From Candidatus Poribacteria bacterium (GTDB lineage Bacteria; Poribacteria; WGA-4E; WGA-3G), in the NCBI GenBank assembly GCA_958295945.1, contig OY282386.1, positions 4,458,204 to 4,522,203 of the forward strand: 64,000 nucleotides of DNA. The letters are read 5' to 3'. Position 1 is the first letter of the stretch. Each line of letters begins with the position of its first letter. Positions 63,065 through 64,000 of the stretch are shown here, piece after piece. Made by a program: the position numbers and the translations under genes. The notes under the pieces were generated by a model. That model was not told the origin of the DNA. It saw nothing but the letters and a program-made list of their open reading frames with translations, and did no database searches.

Positions 63065-63190
63065 TTTGTTTCCAATTAATCTCACCCTATTCATGAACCT
63101 AAACTGCCTAAATTTCCGTTCCCTAACACTTCGGGGTTACAGGATTGAACACCTAACATTAGTTTAGAAAACAAAAAGGAACAATCCGAT

Positions 63191-64000
63191 ATGCACCTCA
63201 GTTCTGCAGAAGAAACTATACAAAGGTTAATATTTAGCCTGTCCGAACTGGAGCAGTTAGGTCAAACACTAATCTCCGGACATAGCAACTTTAAGGTTTC
63301 CAGTAAGACATATTTGCGAATAGCACTCGGTACCCTTCAGGTAACGCGTGGTGCGATTCTCTGTTACCACGAAACAGATAATTACTTGACAATTGCTGCC
63401 TCAACACCTGAATTGGATGAGACTCAGATAGAAATTGAACCGGACGAAGTTAAATGTCTACTTGAATCTCCGACTGTTGATATAGACTCGCCGCCTGAAA
63501 ACCTACAACATTTTATTGACAGAAACGCGACACTGTTAGACGTTGATGCTATGCATCGCCTTTGGGTTCCTTTAAAAATTCACGATGAATTTCTCGGTAT
63601 TTTGTGTTTGGGTAAGTTCTTAGGGCGCGCAAAGTTAGAAGCATGGGAGCAGGAACTGCTTACTATCCTTGCTCATCAAATTTCAATTGCAATTGCATAT
63701 TCGCGTAATGAGGAACGGATACAGAGCGAAAAGTTTAGGTTATTTATGCTGGCAGAAAGTGCCCCCCAAATATGCCAACTGCTTCAACCAGAAGATGCAG
63801 CTGAGCAGGTAGTTCATCAAGCCGTAGCCCTCCTTGACTCTAATGTTGGGGCACTCATGCTAATTCAACCTAACGAACCGAACCTTGAATTAAGTTATGT
63901 GTTTCCACCAGATATTTTGGCATCAAATGATACCGAAGATGATCCAGAGAACAAGTTTATAATTTCAATGGAAGATGTTGACGAAAGTGAATCCCAAACG
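63191..64000 (+). CDS. GAF-domain signalling protein, truncated by window end
   Basis: Open from ATG 63191 to the end of the window (270 residues seen). One GAF-like domain at about 35-175 (YLRIALGTLQVTRGAILCYHE, LDVDAMHRLWVPLKIHDEFLGILCLGKFLGR, ELLTILAHQISIAIAYSRNEERI) is followed by a helix linking to a second GAF-like domain from ~195 (FRLFMLAESAPQICQLLQPEDAAEQVVHQAVALLDSNVGALMLIQ). Placed after an RsbW-STAS pair, the full protein may be a sensor or PP2C phosphatase, but the C-terminus is not visible. GGAA precedes the start by 6-10 bases. Confidence 0.75.
   Translation, partial: MHLSSAEETIQRLIFSLSELEQLGQTLISGHSNFKVSSKTYLRIALGTLQVTRGAILCYHETDNYLTIAASTPELDETQIEIEPDEVKCLLESPTVDIDSPPENLQHFIDRNATLLDVDAMHRLWVPLKIHDEFLGILCLGKFLGRAKLEAWEQELLTILAHQISIAIAYSRNEERIQSEKFRLFMLAESAPQICQLLQPEDAAEQVVHQAVALLDSNVGALMLIQPNEPNLELSYVFPPDILASNDTEDDPENKFIISMEDVDESESQT

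Noticed and set aside
1-64000. tRNA, rRNA or riboswitch genes
   Set aside because: By eye no cloverleaf, rRNA-like conserved block or known riboswitch motif was found in the intergenic spaces; covariance-model searches (tRNAscan-SE, Rfam) would be decisive.

Overview
The window looks like a bacterial chromosome segment from an uncultivated, AT-leaning, Gram-negative-type bacterium with a large accessory genome. The gene mix is three formylglycine sulfatases, three phytanoyl-CoA-dioxygenase-like (PhyH) oxygenases, Gfo/Idh/MocA and ThuA proteins, a DUF362 protein, a secreted WD40-caspase and many small inverted-repeat elements. It recalls Candidatus Poribacteria or relatives (Planctomycetes/Latescibacteria-like lineages). 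That assignment is inference from gene content: no rRNA or tRNA gene is visible. GTG and TTG starts occur several times (for example 13308-14318, 12265-13284, 62248, 62720).

Layout. 0-8.2 kb is a cell-envelope block: the end of a PorV/FadL-like outer-membrane protein, a LysM coiled-coil protein, a 1133-residue secreted WD40/Ig-like/caspase protein, and a secreted protein whose C-terminal DUF4384-like part is in a shifted frame. 8.4-10.1 kb holds a lipoprotein and a complete IS4-superfamily (IS701-like) insertion sequence with ACTAA target duplications. 10.5-15.1 kb has a degenerate AccA-like gene and a tight minus-strand operon (PhyH, lipoprotein, MetE-like methyltransferase, small membrane protein, TauE/SafE exporter). 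15.4-20.7 kb is an accessory, defence-island-like stretch: TPR and FRG proteins, two small unknown genes, an overlapping nucleotidyltransferase-GT51 transglycosylase pair bounded by direct repeats of a methylase tail, and a broken type IIG-like methylase. 21-36.8 kb carries MazG, a TPR-DUF3857-transglutaminase lipoprotein, the sulfatases, a DUF3223 protein, an IS200/IS605 remnant, a lactonase, PhyH, two tandem RDD-PspA fusions and a Gfo/Idh/MocA dehydrogenase. 37-40.7 kb has a CDP-alcohol phosphatidyltransferase, a lipoprotein and an alcohol dehydrogenase-ThuA pair. 40.7-48.4 kb is the conserved rimP-nusA-ylxR-infB-ylxP-rbfA-nrnA-ribF translation/RNA cluster (minus strand), interrupted by a miniature element between infB and ylxP. 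49.2-61.5 kb has a YdjM-like hydrolase, CCA-adding enzyme, TVP38-like and envelope proteins, GT9 glycosyltransferase, CPBP protease, DUF362, PhyH, a duplicated GNAT, a SufR-like regulator, a 4x[4Fe-4S] ferredoxin and a DUF4381-like protein. 62.2-64 kb is a partner-switching module (RsbW-like kinase, STAS antagonist, GAF protein cut by the window end).

Mobile and repeat content is the second theme. At least four families of small inverted-repeat elements can be delimited by eye, several with perfect 5-bp target duplications. One of them shares its termini with the IS701-like transposase in this window, which suggests in-trans mobilisation. A further set of short palindromes with different stems but a similar right flank (usually CTAC) recurs at seven or more sites. 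The most promising unexplained functional units are the transglycosylase-nucleotidyltransferase pair, the RDD-PspA tandem and the secreted WD40-caspase.
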